In this document: positions 39,786 to 48,770 of the stretch, piece by piece
How positions within the stretch are numbered: the first letter of the stretch is position 1
Layout: each line of letters starts with the position of its first letter
Assembly: GCF_036345175.1 (NCBI RefSeq)
Contig: NZ_CP107780.1
Coordinates: 4,712,001 to 4,776,000, forward strand
Reading direction: 5' to 3'
DNA length: 64,000 nt
Source: Streptomyces sp. NBC_00576
GTDB taxonomy: Bacteria > Actinomycetota > Actinomycetes > Streptomycetales > Streptomycetaceae
Translations under genes and position numbers: made by a program
The notes under the pieces: model-generated
Told to the model about the DNA's origin: nothing
The model's database searches: none
The model's input: the letters and a program-made list of their open reading frames with translations, nothing else

Positions 39786-42014
39786 ATGTCTGAGAACCAT
39801 GACGCGATCGTCACCGACGCGAAAACCGAGGGAACGGGTGGCTGCCCGGTCGCGCACACGCGTGCCCCGCACCCGACGCAGGGCGGCGGCAACCGCCAGT
39901 GGTGGCCCGAGCAGCTGAACCTGAAGATCCTCGCGAAGAACCCGGCCGTCTCGAACCCGCTCGGCGAGGAGTTCGACTACGCCGCCGCGTTCCAGACCCT
40001 CGACCTCCCTGCCGTCAAGCAGGACATCGCCGCGGTGCTGACCGACTCGCAGGACTGGTGGCCGGCCGACTTCGGGCACTACGGCCCGTTCATGATCCGG
40101 ATGGCCTGGCACAGCGCGGGCACGTACCGCATCAGCGACGGCCGCGGTGGCGGTGGCGCCGGTCAGCAGCGCTTCGCCCCCCTGAACAGCTGGCCGGACA
40201 ACGGCAACCTCGACAAGGCCCGCCGTCTGCTGTGGCCGGTCAAGAAGAAGTACGGCCAGAACCTCTCCTGGGCCGACCTCATGATCCTCGCGGGCAACGT
40301 GGCCCTGGAGTCGATGGGCTTCGAGACCTTCGGCTTCGGCGGCGGGCGTGCCGACGTGTGGGAGCCCGACGAGGACGTGTACTGGGGTCCCGAGAAGGTC
40401 TGGCTCGACGACGAGCGCTACACCGGCGACCGTAACCTGGAGGAGCCGCTCGGCGCCGTCCAGATGGGCCTCATCTACGTCAACCCGGAGGGCCCCAACG
40501 GCAATCCGGACCCGATCGCCGCGGCCCGCGACATCCGCGAGACGTTCCGCCGCATGGCGATGAACGACGAGGAGACCGTCGCCCTCATCGCCGGTGGCCA
40601 CACCTTCGGCAAGACCCACGGCAACGGTCCGGCGGACGCCGTCGGCGCCGACCCCGAGGCTGCCCCGATCGAGCAGCAGGGCTTCGGCTGGAAGAGCACG
40701 CACGGCTCCGGCAAGGGCGGCGACGCGATCACCAGTGGCCTTGAGGTCACCTGGACGAGCACGCCGACCCAGTGGAGCAACGGGTTCTTCAAGAACCTGT
40801 TCGAGTACGACTACGAGCTGACCCACAGCCCGGCCGGCGCCCAGCAGTGGGTCGCCAAGGACGGCGCCGGCGCGGGCACCATCCCGGACGCCCACGACGC
40901 CTCGAAGTCCAAGCCTCCGATGATGCTGACGACCGACCTGTCGCTCAAGTTCGACCCGGCGTACGCGGAGATCTCCCGTCGCTTCTACGAGAACCCGGAC
41001 CAGTTCGCGGATGCCTTCGCCCGCGCCTGGTTCAAGCTGACCCACCGTGACCTGGGCCCGGTCGTCCGCTACCTCGGCCCCGAGGTCCCGTCCGAGACGC
41101 TGCTGTGGCAGGACCCGCTGCCCGCGGTGACGCACGAGCTCGTCGACGCCGCCGACGTCTCCGCCCTCAAGGCGCAGCTCCTCGCCACCGGCCTCACGGT
41201 GTCCCAGCTGGTCTCCACCACCTGGGCGGCCACGTCCTCCTTCCGCGGCAGCGACAAGCGCGGCGGCGCCAACGGCGCCCGTCTCCGCCTCCAGCCGCAG
41301 GCCGGCTGGGAGGTCAACAGCCCGGACGAGCTCGCCACGGTGCTGCGCACCCTGGAGGGCGTCCAGACGTCCTTCAACGCCGCGCAGTCCGGCGGCAAGC
41401 AGGTCTCGCTCGCCGACGTGATCGTCCTCGCGGGTGCCGCGGGCGTCGAGAAGGCGGCCAAGGACGCCGGCTTCGACATCGAGGTCCCCTTCACCCCGGG
41501 CCGCGTGGACGCGACGCAGGAGCAGACGGACGTCGAGTCCTTCGCCGCCCTGGAGCCGACCGCCGACGGGTTCCGCAACTACCTCGGCAAGGGCAACCGC
41601 CTTCCCGCCGAGTACCTGCTGCTGGACAAGGCCAACCTGCTCAACCTGAGCGCCCCCGAGCTGACCGTCCTCGTCGGCGGTCTGCGTGTCCTCGGTGCGA
41701 ACCACCAGGGCTCCTCGCACGGCGTCTTCACCGACACCCCGGGCAAGCTGACGAACGACTTCTTCGTCAACCTGCTGGAGCTGGGTACGGAGTGGACGGC
41801 CACGTCCGAGGACCAGAACACCTTCGAGGGCCGCGACGCCTCGGGCCAGGTCAAGTGGACCGGCACCCGTGCCGACCTGGTCTTCGGCTCCAACTCCGAG
41901 CTGCGCGCGGTCGCGGAGGTCTATGCGAGCGACGACGCCAAGGAGAAGTTCGTCAAGGACTTCGTCAAGGCGTGGGTCAAGGTGTCGAACCTGGACCGGT
42001 TCGACCTCGTCTGA
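39786..42014 (+). CDS. katG: Catalase-peroxidase KatG
   Basis: This 742-residue haem enzyme has two peroxidase-like halves. The N-terminal half holds the active site: Arg105, Trp108 and His109 in MIRMAWHSAGTYR, the Tyr of GLIYVNPEGPNG that crosslinks to this Trp and a Met, and the proximal His in AGGHTFGKTHG. The C-terminal half (about 430-740) is the degenerate copy. It destroys hydrogen peroxide as catalase and as peroxidase in the cytoplasm. SD AAGGA precedes the ATG, and a strong terminator follows. Regulation by the divergent FurA is the established pattern in actinobacteria. The Streptomyces name cpeB is also used. Confidence 0.97.
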   Translation: MSENHDAIVTDAKTEGTGGCPVAHTRAPHPTQGGGNRQWWPEQLNLKILAKNPAVSNPLGEEFDYAAAFQTLDLPAVKQDIAAVLTDSQDWWPADFGHYGPFMIRMAWHSAGTYRISDGRGGGGAGQQRFAPLNSWPDNGNLDKARRLLWPVKKKYGQNLSWADLMILAGNVALESMGFETFGFGGGRADVWEPDEDVYWGPEKVWLDDERYTGDRNLEEPLGAVQMGLIYVNPEGPNGNPDPIAAARDIRETFRRMAMNDEETVALIAGGHTFGKTHGNGPADAVGADPEAAPIEQQGFGWKSTHGSGKGGDAITSGLEVTWTSTPTQWSNGFFKNLFEYDYELTHSPAGAQQWVAKDGAGAGTIPDAHDASKSKPPMMLTTDLSLKFDPAYAEISRRFYENPDQFADAFARAWFKLTHRDLGPVVRYLGPEVPSETLLWQDPLPAVTHELVDAADVSALKAQLLATGLTVSQLVSTTWAATSSFRGSDKRGGANGARLRLQPQAGWEVNSPDELATVLRTLEGVQTSFNAAQSGGKQVSLADVIVLAGAAGVEKAAKDAGFDIEVPFTPGRVDATQEQTDVESFAALEPTADGFRNYLGKGNRLPAEYLLLDKANLLNLSAPELTVLVGGLRVLGANHQGSSHGVFTDTPGKLTNDFFVNLLELGTEWTATSEDQNTFEGRDASGQVKWTGTRADLVFGSNSELRAVAEVYASDDAKEKFVKDFVKAWVKVSNLDRFDLV

Positions 42015-42075
42015 CCTTCGTCCGACCCACGTCCGACCCCAGCGGTCGGCGTCGGCTGAGCCGGACTGAGTCATG

Positions 42076-42123
42076 ACGTCCAGGTCGGCCCGTACATACG
42101 TACGGGCCGACCTGGACGTTTTT
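42076..42123 (+). terminator. Strong rho-independent terminator after katG
   Basis: A perfect 20-bp stem (42076-42095 with 42100-42119, loop ATAC) is followed immediately by a T run. It is the best canonical terminator in the window. Confidence 0.93.
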
Positions 42124-42244
42124 CGTTGTCTTTACCCGCCATGCCCTCGCGTGTTCTCCGTGACCTCCCACGAACCCGATGCGTACGCTGCCATTTCCGC
42201 CCGGAAATGACATGTGCACGTTGTGTGTAGAATTGGGGGGCTCG

Positions 42245-45200
42245 GTGGACCTGGAATACCGACTGCTCGGCCCGGTCGAGGCCCGCTCCGACGGCCACCG
42301 TCTCTCGCTCGGCGGGCCCAAACCCCGTGCCCTGCTCGCCACGCTGCTGCTGCGCCCCGGGCGGGTCGTCTCCACTCGCGCCCTGATCGACACGGTCTGG
42401 GGCGACGAACCCCCGGACACGGCACGGGCACTGATCCAGACATACGTCTCCGGCCTGCGCCGCGCGCTGCCCACCGGCACCGACCCGAGTACGGGCTCGC
42501 GCCCCGACCCGATCGAGACGCGCCCGCCCGGCTATCTCCTGCACACGGACGGCGCCCGGATCGACCTCGCCGACTTCGAGCGGCTCACCGCGCTCGGGCG
42601 AGACCACGCCGCCGCCGGCGACCACCGTGCCGCCTCCCAACTCCTCCGGGAGGCACTGGAGTTGTGGCACGGCTCGGCACTCGGCGGAGTCGGTGAGGCC
42701 CTGCGCGTCGAGGCCGAAAGGCTGGAGGAGGCACGGCAGGCCGCCCTGGAGGACCGGATCTCCGCCGACCTCGCGACACCGGGCAACGAGCAGAACCTGG
42801 CCGCCGAACTCACCGCCCTGGTCGGCACCCACCCCACCCGGGAGCGGTTACGCGGCCAACTGATGCTCGTCCTCTACCGGTTGGACCGCCAGGCCGACGC
42901 GCTCACGCTGTACGCCGAGGGACGTGCCGTACTCGCCGACGAACTCGGCATCGATCCGGGCCCGAAACTGCGGCGGCTGTACGAGGCGATCCTGCGGTCG
43001 GACGAGAAGCTGATGCCGATACCGATACCGATCAACGCCACCGGCAGGGAGGACGCCGGCAACCTTGCCCCGGAGGAAACGACGCAAGCGGCGGGCTCTG
43101 TGACCTCTGCGGGCTCGGCCGACTCGGCGAACCCGGCGGGCTCGGCGGGCTCGGCGGGCTCAGCGGGCTTGGCGGGCACAGCGGGCGCAGCGGGCTCGGC
43201 CGGCGCAGCGAACCCGGCGGGCTCGGCGGGCACAGCGGGCTCGGCGGGCTCGGCCGGCGCAGCGGGCTCGGCAGGCTCGGCCGGCGCAGCGGGCTCGGTG
43301 AACTCGGCGAACCCGACCGGCTCGGCGAACCCGGCGGGCTTGGCGGGCCTGGCGGGCGCAGCGGGCGCAGCGGGCTCGGCCGGCGCAGCGGGCTCGGCCG
43401 GCGCAGCGGGCTCGGCCGGCGCAGCGGGCTCGGCCGGCGCAGCGAACCTGGCGGGCTCGGCCGGCGCAGCAGGCTCGGCCGGCGCAGCAGGCTCGGCCGG
43501 CGCAGCGGGCGCAGCGGGCGCAGCAGGCGCAGCAGGCTCGGTGAACCCGACCGGCTCGGCGAACCCTGCACAAGTGGGCGCCGGCATCGGCAGCCCGCCC
43601 GAGGTGGTGCCGCTGCCCCGCGCCTCCCTCTCCCTCCTCCCGCCCGCCATCAGCGACTTCACGGGCCGCGCGCGGCAACTCGCGGAAGTGGACGCCCTGT
43701 TGTCCGGCGGACCGCGCGAGGCGATGCCGATCGCGGTCGTGTCCGGGCCCGGCGGCATCGGGAAGTCCGCGTTCGCCGTGCAGGTCGCGCACCGGCTGGC
43801 CGACGCCTACCCCGACGGCCAGCTCTACGCCGAACTGCACGGCTTCGCCGATCCGGTGCCGCCCGGCGAGGTGCTGAGCCGGCTGCTGCGGGCGCTGGGC
43901 GCCGAACCGCCCGAGGGTCTCGCCGAACGCGGCGACCTCTTCCGCAGCCTGGTCGCCCGACGCCGGATCCTGCTGGTCCTCGACGACGCGGGCAGCGAGG
44001 CACAGGTACGGCCGCTGCTGCCGGGCGGCGCGAGCTGCGGCGTGCTGATCACGTCCCGGGCCAGGCTGGCGGGCCTCGACGGCGCGCGCCTCACCCAACT
44101 CAACGTTTTAGACGTGGAGTTGGGGATCGAGTTGCTCGGCCGGATCGCCGGTGACGCGCAGGTCGGGCGGGAACCCGAGGCGGCACGGCGGATCGTCGAC
44201 CTGTGCGGCGGGCTGCCGCTGGCCCTGCGCATCGCCGGGGCCCGCCTCGCGACCCGCAGCCACTGGACGCCGCACCGGCTCGCCGAGCGCCTCGCCGACG
44301 AGCGCCGCCGCCTCGACGAACTCGCCGTCGGCGACCTGGAGGTACGCAGCGGACTCGGCCTGAGTTACGACGCCCTCGACGCCCCCGCCCGTACCGCCCT
44401 GCGCCGGCTCGGCCTGCTCGGCGCATCCGACGTGGCCCCCTGGGTGCCGGCCGCGCTGCTGGACGCACCGGAGGCGGAGGACGTCGTGGAGCAGCTCATC
44501 GACGCCCAGTTGCTGCACTTCACGGGGACCGACCCGGCGGGCCAGCCGCGCTTCGGGCTGCACGACCTCGTACGGGTGTACGCGGTCGAGCGCGCCGAGG
44601 CGGAGGACTCGCACGCCGAGCGGGCCGCCGCCCTCGGCCGGGCGCTCGGCGGCTGGCTGTGGCTCACCGGCCGGGCAACCGCCGCGGCGCCCTCCGGGGA
44701 GGTCGTGCTCCACTCCCCGCGCACGCTCTGGCCGGTCGCCGACCGGGCCGCCGAGGCAGCGCTGGCCGACCCGGCCAGGTGGTTCGAGGCCGAGTCCGAC
44801 GCGATCAGCCTCGCCGTCGAGCGGGCCGCCGCCATGGACCTGCACGCGCTCGCCTACGAGGCCGCCATCACCCTGTGCTCGTCCGCCTACATCGTCAACA
44901 ACCGCTTCGACGCGTGGTCGCGTACACACGAGGCGGCGCTGGCCGCCGTACGCAGGGCCGAGGACCGCGCCGGGGAGGCCCGGCTGCTCATCGGTCTCGG
45001 CCATCTCCGGTACGAGCAGGACGACTTCGCCGTGTCGGTGGGCTACTTCCAGCAGGCGGTCGGCCTGTGCGACGACCTCGGCGACGTACGGGGACACGCG
45101 GCGGCCCTCGCGGGCCTGGGCACCGCCCACCGTGAGCAGGGCCGCTTACTGGAGGCGGCCAACGAACTAGGCCGCGCCATGGTCGACTTCAGACGGCTCG

Positions 45201-45826
45201 ACGACCTGAGGGGACTCGGCGTCACCTGCCGGTACGCCGGGTCCGTCTATGTCGAACTCGGCGAGTACGCCGCCGCCCGCACCGTCCTCGACGAGGGTCT
45301 GGCCGCGTATCGCCGCCTCGGCAGCCGACGCGGCGAAGCGCTCGTCCTGCGGACGTACGGACTGCTGCACCGGGCGCTCGGGGAGTACGAGAAGGCCGAG
45401 GAACTGTCCGGCCAGTCCCTCGCGATTCTCCAGGAGTTCGGCGACCGCCTGATGAGCGCGTACTCGGCCCAGGCTCGGGCGAAGGCACGCCTGAGGCTGG
45501 GACGGACCCGGGAAGCGGCGGCGGACCTGGCCGGACTGCTCGACGTGTGCCGGCGGTACGGCGACCGGTACGGCGAGGCGCTGGTCCACCGCACCCTGGG
45601 CGAATGCGCCCTAGCGGCAGGGGAGTTGGCTGACGCGGAAACCCACCTCTCGGCATCGGTCACCCTGTGGGACACCCTGAGCCTGCCCCTTCCCCGGGCC
45701 CGCACCCTGCGTTCCCTGGCGACCCTGCGGGAGGCCCTCGGCGACGAACGAGAGGCGCGGGCCCTGCGGGCGGAGGCGGGCGAGGTGTTCGGCGCGTACG
45801 AGGCACGGGAGCGCAACGAGCCTTGA
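42245..45826 (+). CDS. AfsR-type SARP regulator with NB-ARC and TPR, and a Gly/Ala/Ser-repeat linker
   Basis: This regulator of 1193 residues from GTG 42245 (G-rich SD GGGGGG; upstream in-frame ATGs at 42179 and 42212 are possible) has a winged-helix OmpR-type domain (YRLLGPVEARSDGH, LLLRPGRVVSTRALIDTVWG; about 1-95). Then comes the BTAD domain (about 100-250), a low-complexity linker of GSA/GAA triplets (about 283-442), an NB-ARC ATPase (P-loop SGPGGIGKSAF, ILLVLDDAG, LITSRARLAGL), and C-terminal TPRs (LIGLGHLRYEQDDFAVSVGYF, AALAGLGTAHREQGRLLEA). AfsR-type proteins integrate phosphorylation and ligand signals to activate secondary metabolism. No biosynthetic genes adjoin it. Confidence 0.92.
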   Translation: MDLEYRLLGPVEARSDGHRLSLGGPKPRALLATLLLRPGRVVSTRALIDTVWGDEPPDTARALIQTYVSGLRRALPTGTDPSTGSRPDPIETRPPGYLLHTDGARIDLADFERLTALGRDHAAAGDHRAASQLLREALELWHGSALGGVGEALRVEAERLEEARQAALEDRISADLATPGNEQNLAAELTALVGTHPTRERLRGQLMLVLYRLDRQADALTLYAEGRAVLADELGIDPGPKLRRLYEAILRSDEKLMPIPIPINATGREDAGNLAPEETTQAAGSVTSAGSADSANPAGSAGSAGSAGLAGTAGAAGSAGAANPAGSAGTAGSAGSAGAAGSAGSAGAAGSVNSANPTGSANPAGLAGLAGAAGAAGSAGAAGSAGAAGSAGAAGSAGAANLAGSAGAAGSAGAAGSAGAAGAAGAAGAAGSVNPTGSANPAQVGAGIGSPPEVVPLPRASLSLLPPAISDFTGRARQLAEVDALLSGGPREAMPIAVVSGPGGIGKSAFAVQVAHRLADAYPDGQLYAELHGFADPVPPGEVLSRLLRALGAEPPEGLAERGDLFRSLVARRRILLVLDDAGSEAQVRPLLPGGASCGVLITSRARLAGLDGARLTQLNVLDVELGIELLGRIAGDAQVGREPEAARRIVDLCGGLPLALRIAGARLATRSHWTPHRLAERLADERRRLDELAVGDLEVRSGLGLSYDALDAPARTALRRLGLLGASDVAPWVPAALLDAPEAEDVVEQLIDAQLLHFTGTDPAGQPRFGLHDLVRVYAVERAEAEDSHAERAAALGRALGGWLWLTGRATAAAPSGEVVLHSPRTLWPVADRAAEAALADPARWFEAESDAISLAVERAAAMDLHALAYEAAITLCSSAYIVNNRFDAWSRTHEAALAAVRRAEDRAGEARLLIGLGHLRYEQDDFAVSVGYFQQAVGLCDDLGDVRGHAAALAGLGTAHREQGRLLEAANELGRAMVDFRRLDDLRGLGVTCRYAGSVYVELGEYAAARTVLDEGLAAYRRLGSRRGEALVLRTYGLLHRALGEYEKAEELSGQSLAILQEFGDRLMSAYSAQARAKARLRLGRTREAAADLAGLLDVCRRYGDRYGEALVHRTLGECALAAGELADAETHLSASVTLWDTLSLPLPRARTLRSLATLREALGDEREARALRAEAGEVFGAYEARERNEP
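43094..43570 (+). repeat. Minisatellite encoding Gly-Ser/Ala-Ala triplets inside the SARP gene
   Basis: About 480 bp of GC-rich units (words such as GCGGGCTCGGCCGGC and GGCGCAGCGGGCTCGGC) encode AGSAGAAGSAG-type triplets, with occasional NPTGSANPAG interruptions. It joins the DNA-binding/BTAD part to the ATPase. Units are multiples of three bases, so copy-number changes keep the frame. Confidence 0.9.
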
Positions 45827-45956
45827 AGAGCCTTGAAGAGGACTTACAGAGAAGTTGCAGAGGCCCCCGCGAAGCTTCTTGGTGTCGGAAGGAAACGGGA
45901 GCAACAACCCGAACTCCCCCGGCACCGACGGAGATTCAACGGGGAAAGGACCTCCA

Positions 45957-46649
45957 ATGCCCAGCATGACCAAGCCGCCCGCGCGACGCACCGCCGCCGC
46001 CCTTCTGCTCATCTCGGCCCTCGCGGGCGGGACGCTGACGGCACAGGCGGAAGCGCTCACACCGTCGGCCGCACCGGCCGCGGCAGCGGCGCAGACGCCG
46101 CTCCAGAAGGCCATCGGCAAGACGGCGAAGAAGCAGGTGACCATGTCGCCGCGCAACCGCGAGAAGGCCGGCAACTGCAACTATTACAGCGCCGTCGCCA
46201 CCGACCCGAAGAGCGGCACGGTCGGCAACTGCACGAAGGTCGGCGGGCTGCAGTGGCGCACGAACAGCTGGTGCGCCGACTTCGTCCGCTACGTCTGGAA
46301 GAACTCCGGCGCCAGGACGAAGAACACCGACGCGTTCGCCGGCTCGTTCTACCGGGCCCGCAACTCCATCGGCACCTGGCACGCCCGGGGTTCCTACGTC
46401 CCGAAGGTCGGCGACGCGGTCCTCTACGACTGGGGCAGCAACGGACCGCGCCTCGGGCGCAACGGCTGGGACGTCGATCACATCGGCATCGTCGTCGGCT
46501 ACAACAAGACGACCAAGAAGCTGACGACCGTCGAGGGCAACACCACCAAGACCGGTTCCGGCGGCACGGAGGGCGTCTACCAGCGGACGAACCGGTACAA
46601 CACCAAGGCCGGTGACGTCGTCGGCTACGTGTCGCCCAAGAAGCGGTAA
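45957..46649 (+). CDS. Secreted CHAP-domain protein, probable peptidoglycan amidase
   Basis: This protein of 230 residues from ATG 45957 (SD GAAAGGA) has a signal peptide (KPPARRTAAALLLISALAGG, cleavage after AQA near 30-33) and a CHAP domain (about 85-228). The domain has catalytic Cys in NSWCADFVRYVW and His in DVDHIGIVVGY, followed by TVEGNT. Two further Cys (GNCNYYS, GNCTKV) may be bridged. CHAP enzymes cut amide bonds in peptidoglycan cross-links or stems. With the VanX-like dipeptidase next door it suggests a cell-wall turnover pair. A hairpin terminator separates the two transcripts. Confidence 0.87.
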   Translation: MPSMTKPPARRTAAALLLISALAGGTLTAQAEALTPSAAPAAAAAQTPLQKAIGKTAKKQVTMSPRNREKAGNCNYYSAVATDPKSGTVGNCTKVGGLQWRTNSWCADFVRYVWKNSGARTKNTDAFAGSFYRARNSIGTWHARGSYVPKVGDAVLYDWGSNGPRLGRNGWDVDHIGIVVGYNKTTKKLTTVEGNTTKTGSGGTEGVYQRTNRYNTKAGDVVGYVSPKKR

Positions 46650-46693
46650 CCAGCCGCGCGACAGCACACACAACAGCACACGCGACGGGGACA

Positions 46694-46723
46694 TCCGGGG
46701 ACGGTCTGCCGACCGTCCCCGGA
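46694..46723 (+). terminator. Hairpin terminator after the CHAP gene
   Basis: A perfect 13-bp stem TCCGGGGACGGTC/GACCGTCCCCGGA (46694-46706 with 46711-46723), loop TGCC. Confidence 0.8.
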
Positions 46724-46763
46724 GTCCGTGCACCTCGACTCCCGCAGCCTCCACAGGAGGGCC

Positions 46764-47435
46764 ATGCCCGAGATCATCCTCATGAACGACCCGCGTGTTG
46801 CCGGCATCCCGGTCCGGGAACGCGATGAACCACTCGTGGATCTGAGGGAGTTGCCCTACCTGCGCGTCGACACCCGGCTGGCCGACCCGGCCGGCGCCTA
46901 CGCCCTGCTCCGCGAGGGCGCCGCCGCGCGCCTGGCCCGGGCCGCCCATCTGCTGCCCGAGGGCCTGCGTCTGCTGGCCATCGAGGGCTACCGTCCGCTC
47001 GTCCTGCAGCAGCAGTACTTCGACAGGTACCAGGCCGAGTTGCGCGCGGCCCACCCCGACTGGCCCGAGCCGTATCTGCGTACCCAGGCGAGCCGTTCGC
47101 TCTCCCCGCCGGAGATCGGCCCGCACGTCGCGGGCGCCGCCGTCGACCTGACCCTGTGCACCGCCTCCGGCACGGAACTCGACCTGGGCACCCCGGTGAA
47201 CGCGAGCCCGGAGGAGAGCGACGGCGCCTGCTACACGGACGCCCCCGGCATCTCCCCCACCGCCCGCGCCAACCGCCGCGTCCTGTCGGCCGCGCTCACC
47301 ACGGCAGGTTTCGCCAACTACCCCACGGAGTGGTGGCACTGGTCCTACGGCGACCGCTATTGGGCCCTGTCGACGGGCGCGGCAACGGCTCTGTACGGGC
47401 CCGCGGACACGTATGTCGCCTGCCGGGAGGAGTGA
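46764..47435 (+). CDS. D-alanyl-D-alanine dipeptidase, VanX-like (M15D)
   Basis: This 223-residue enzyme starts at ATG 46764 behind SD AGGAGGG. It shows the VanX zinc and catalytic motifs: GYRP near residue 75 (Arg stabilising the intermediate), SPPEIGPHVAGAAVDL (HxxGxAxD pattern for the first His and Asp ligands) and EWWHWSYGD (catalytic Glu and third zinc His). VanX hydrolyses D-Ala-D-Ala. In species without vanA-type resistance, homologues recycle wall dipeptides. No vanH, vanA or vanRS gene is present here, so recycling is the better guess. No signal peptide is visible, so it is cytoplasmic. Confidence 0.9.
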   Translation: MPEIILMNDPRVAGIPVRERDEPLVDLRELPYLRVDTRLADPAGAYALLREGAAARLARAAHLLPEGLRLLAIEGYRPLVLQQQYFDRYQAELRAAHPDWPEPYLRTQASRSLSPPEIGPHVAGAAVDLTLCTASGTELDLGTPVNASPEESDGACYTDAPGISPTARANRRVLSAALTTAGFANYPTEWWHWSYGDRYWALSTGAATALYGPADTYVACREE

Positions 47436-47479
47436 CCCTCGTATCAGCACGTACCCGCACGTACCGCGATACTCGTCCC

Positions 47480-48151
47480 ATGGAACCGGATCCGGATCTT
47501 CACGAACTGCTCAGGACCCTGCGGGTGTGGTCCCCCGAGGTCACAGCCCTGCCCGCCTTCGACCCGAACGCGGCCCCCACCGAACCACTCCCCCTCTTCA
47601 CCGCCTGGTTCGCGGAGGCGGTGGCCGCCGGGCAGATCGAGCCGCACACCATGTCCCTGGCCACGTCGGACGCGGACGGCCTGCCCGACGTACGCACCGT
47701 CATGCTGCACGGCGCGGATACCGACGGCTGGTCCTTCGCCTCCCACTCCGGGAGCAGCAAGGGACGCCAACTCGCGGCACGACCGTACGCGGCGCTCCAC
47801 TTCTACTGGCCCGCACTGGGCCGCCAGATCCGGCTGCGCGGCCCCGTCGAGTCCGCCCCCTCGACAGAGGCACAGGCCGACCTGCACGCCCGCTCGACGG
47901 GAGCACTGGCCGCCGCGTTGACCGGCCGCCAGAGTGAAGTACTGGGCTCGGTGACCGAGTTGGCCCACGCCTCCCAGGACGCCTGGGAACGAGCGCAGCG
48001 CGACCCGGACGCCCCCGCCCCGACCTGGACCCTGTACCGACTGCGCCCGGTCGAGGCCGAGTTCTTCCAGGGAGACGCCCAGCGGCGGCACGTACGGCTC
48101 AAGTACCGTCGTTCGGACGCCGGTTGGCTCAGGGAGTTGCTCTGGCCGTAG
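47480..48151 (+). CDS. Pyridoxamine 5'-phosphate oxidase-family flavoprotein
   Basis: This 223-residue protein has the PNPOx split barrel: PHTMSLATSDADGLPDVRTVML, SHSGSSKGRQLAARPYAALHFYWPALGRQIRLRG, and the C-terminal dimerisation segment WTLYRLRPVEAEFFQGDAQRRHVRLKY. These match the FMN-binding and C-terminal domains of PdxH. Differences from housekeeping PdxH (for example TVMLHGAD in place of the usual RVVLLKG) point to a paralogue with a changed substrate. The gene overlaps the convergent GNAT gene by 23 nt at the 3' ends. Confidence 0.87.
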   Translation: MEPDPDLHELLRTLRVWSPEVTALPAFDPNAAPTEPLPLFTAWFAEAVAAGQIEPHTMSLATSDADGLPDVRTVMLHGADTDGWSFASHSGSSKGRQLAARPYAALHFYWPALGRQIRLRGPVESAPSTEAQADLHARSTGALAAALTGRQSEVLGSVTELAHASQDAWERAQRDPDAPAPTWTLYRLRPVEAEFFQGDAQRRHVRLKYRRSDAGWLRELLWP

Positions 48152-48770
48152 GCGTGCCCGCTCCCTGATCCGGCTCCGGGTCCTGGGCGATTCGCCCGTG
48201 CAGGTGTACGTCCCGGAACACATCTTGGCGTTCCGCCTCGAACATCGCGCCCCGCAGGGTTCCCTCGTAGCGGAATCCGCAGTGTTCGGCGACGCGGCAG
48301 GAGGCGTCGTGGCCTATGGCGTGGCCGAGTTCCAGGCGGTTCAGGCCGAGGTTGTCGAAGGCCCAGCGTGTGCCGAGGGCCAGGGCGCGGGTGGCGACGC
48401 GCTTGCCGCGGGCCTCGGGGAGGACCCAGTAGCCGACGTGGGCGAGCCGTAAGAAGGGGTCGATGTCGTTGACGCCCAGGTGGCCGAGTATCGCGCCGGT
48501 GCCGATGTCCGTGACGCAGAAGGACACCCGGGTGCCGTCCGCCGCGGTCCCGGAGCGGGTGCCGAGGGAGTCCCGGGCACTGTCGAGGTCGGTGACCGGC
48601 TTCATCGGGGTGTTCCAGCGCCTGAAGTCCGGGTCGGTCAGCCCGCGCAGCCACGCGTCGACGTCGGTGTCCAGGTCCGCGCGCCACTGCCGCAGCCGGA
48701 GTCCGTGACCGAGCAGTTCGGGAAACTCGGGAATGGGGTGGGTGAGGGACCTCTCATGGATATGGGCCAT
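48129..48770 (-). CDS. GNAT N-acetyltransferase, RimJ/RimL type
   Basis: This 213-residue protein has the GNAT acetyl-CoA site: LAHVGYWVLPEARGKRVATRALALGTRWAF, corresponding to the R/Q-x-x-G-x-G/A loop, and LNRLELGHAIGHDASCRVAEHCGFRYEGTLR, typical of RimJ/RimL enzymes that modify N-terminal amino groups or small molecules. ATG 48770 overlaps the stop of the DUF35 gene by one base, so the two are co-translated. The link between an acetyltransferase and the DUF35/thiolase set is unexplained. Confidence 0.88.
   Translation of the reverse strand: MAHIHERSLTHPIPEFPELLGHGLRLRQWRADLDTDVDAWLRGLTDPDFRRWNTPMKPVTDLDSARDSLGTRSGTAADGTRVSFCVTDIGTGAILGHLGVNDIDPFLRLAHVGYWVLPEARGKRVATRALALGTRWAFDNLGLNRLELGHAIGHDASCRVAEHCGFRYEGTLRGAMFEAERQDVFRDVHLHGRIAQDPEPDQGAGTPTARATP

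Noticed and set aside
39555..42074. An 839-codon antisense frame over katG
   Set aside because: It is a mirror of katG codon bias, with no recognisable motif; KatG on the plus strand is unambiguous.
43094..43570. Repetitive DNA as a CRISPR array
   Set aside because: Units are short, irregular multiples of three inside an open reading frame, with no spacers or cas genes. It is a coding minisatellite.
42245..45826. Secondary-metabolite cluster around the AfsR-type regulator
   Set aside because: Neighbours are katG, a CHAP protein, a VanX-like dipeptidase and a PNPOx-family protein; no biosynthetic core enzyme is present.
46764..47435. Vancomycin resistance determinant
   Set aside because: Only a VanX-like gene is present; vanH, vanA and vanRS are missing, so recycling is more likely.
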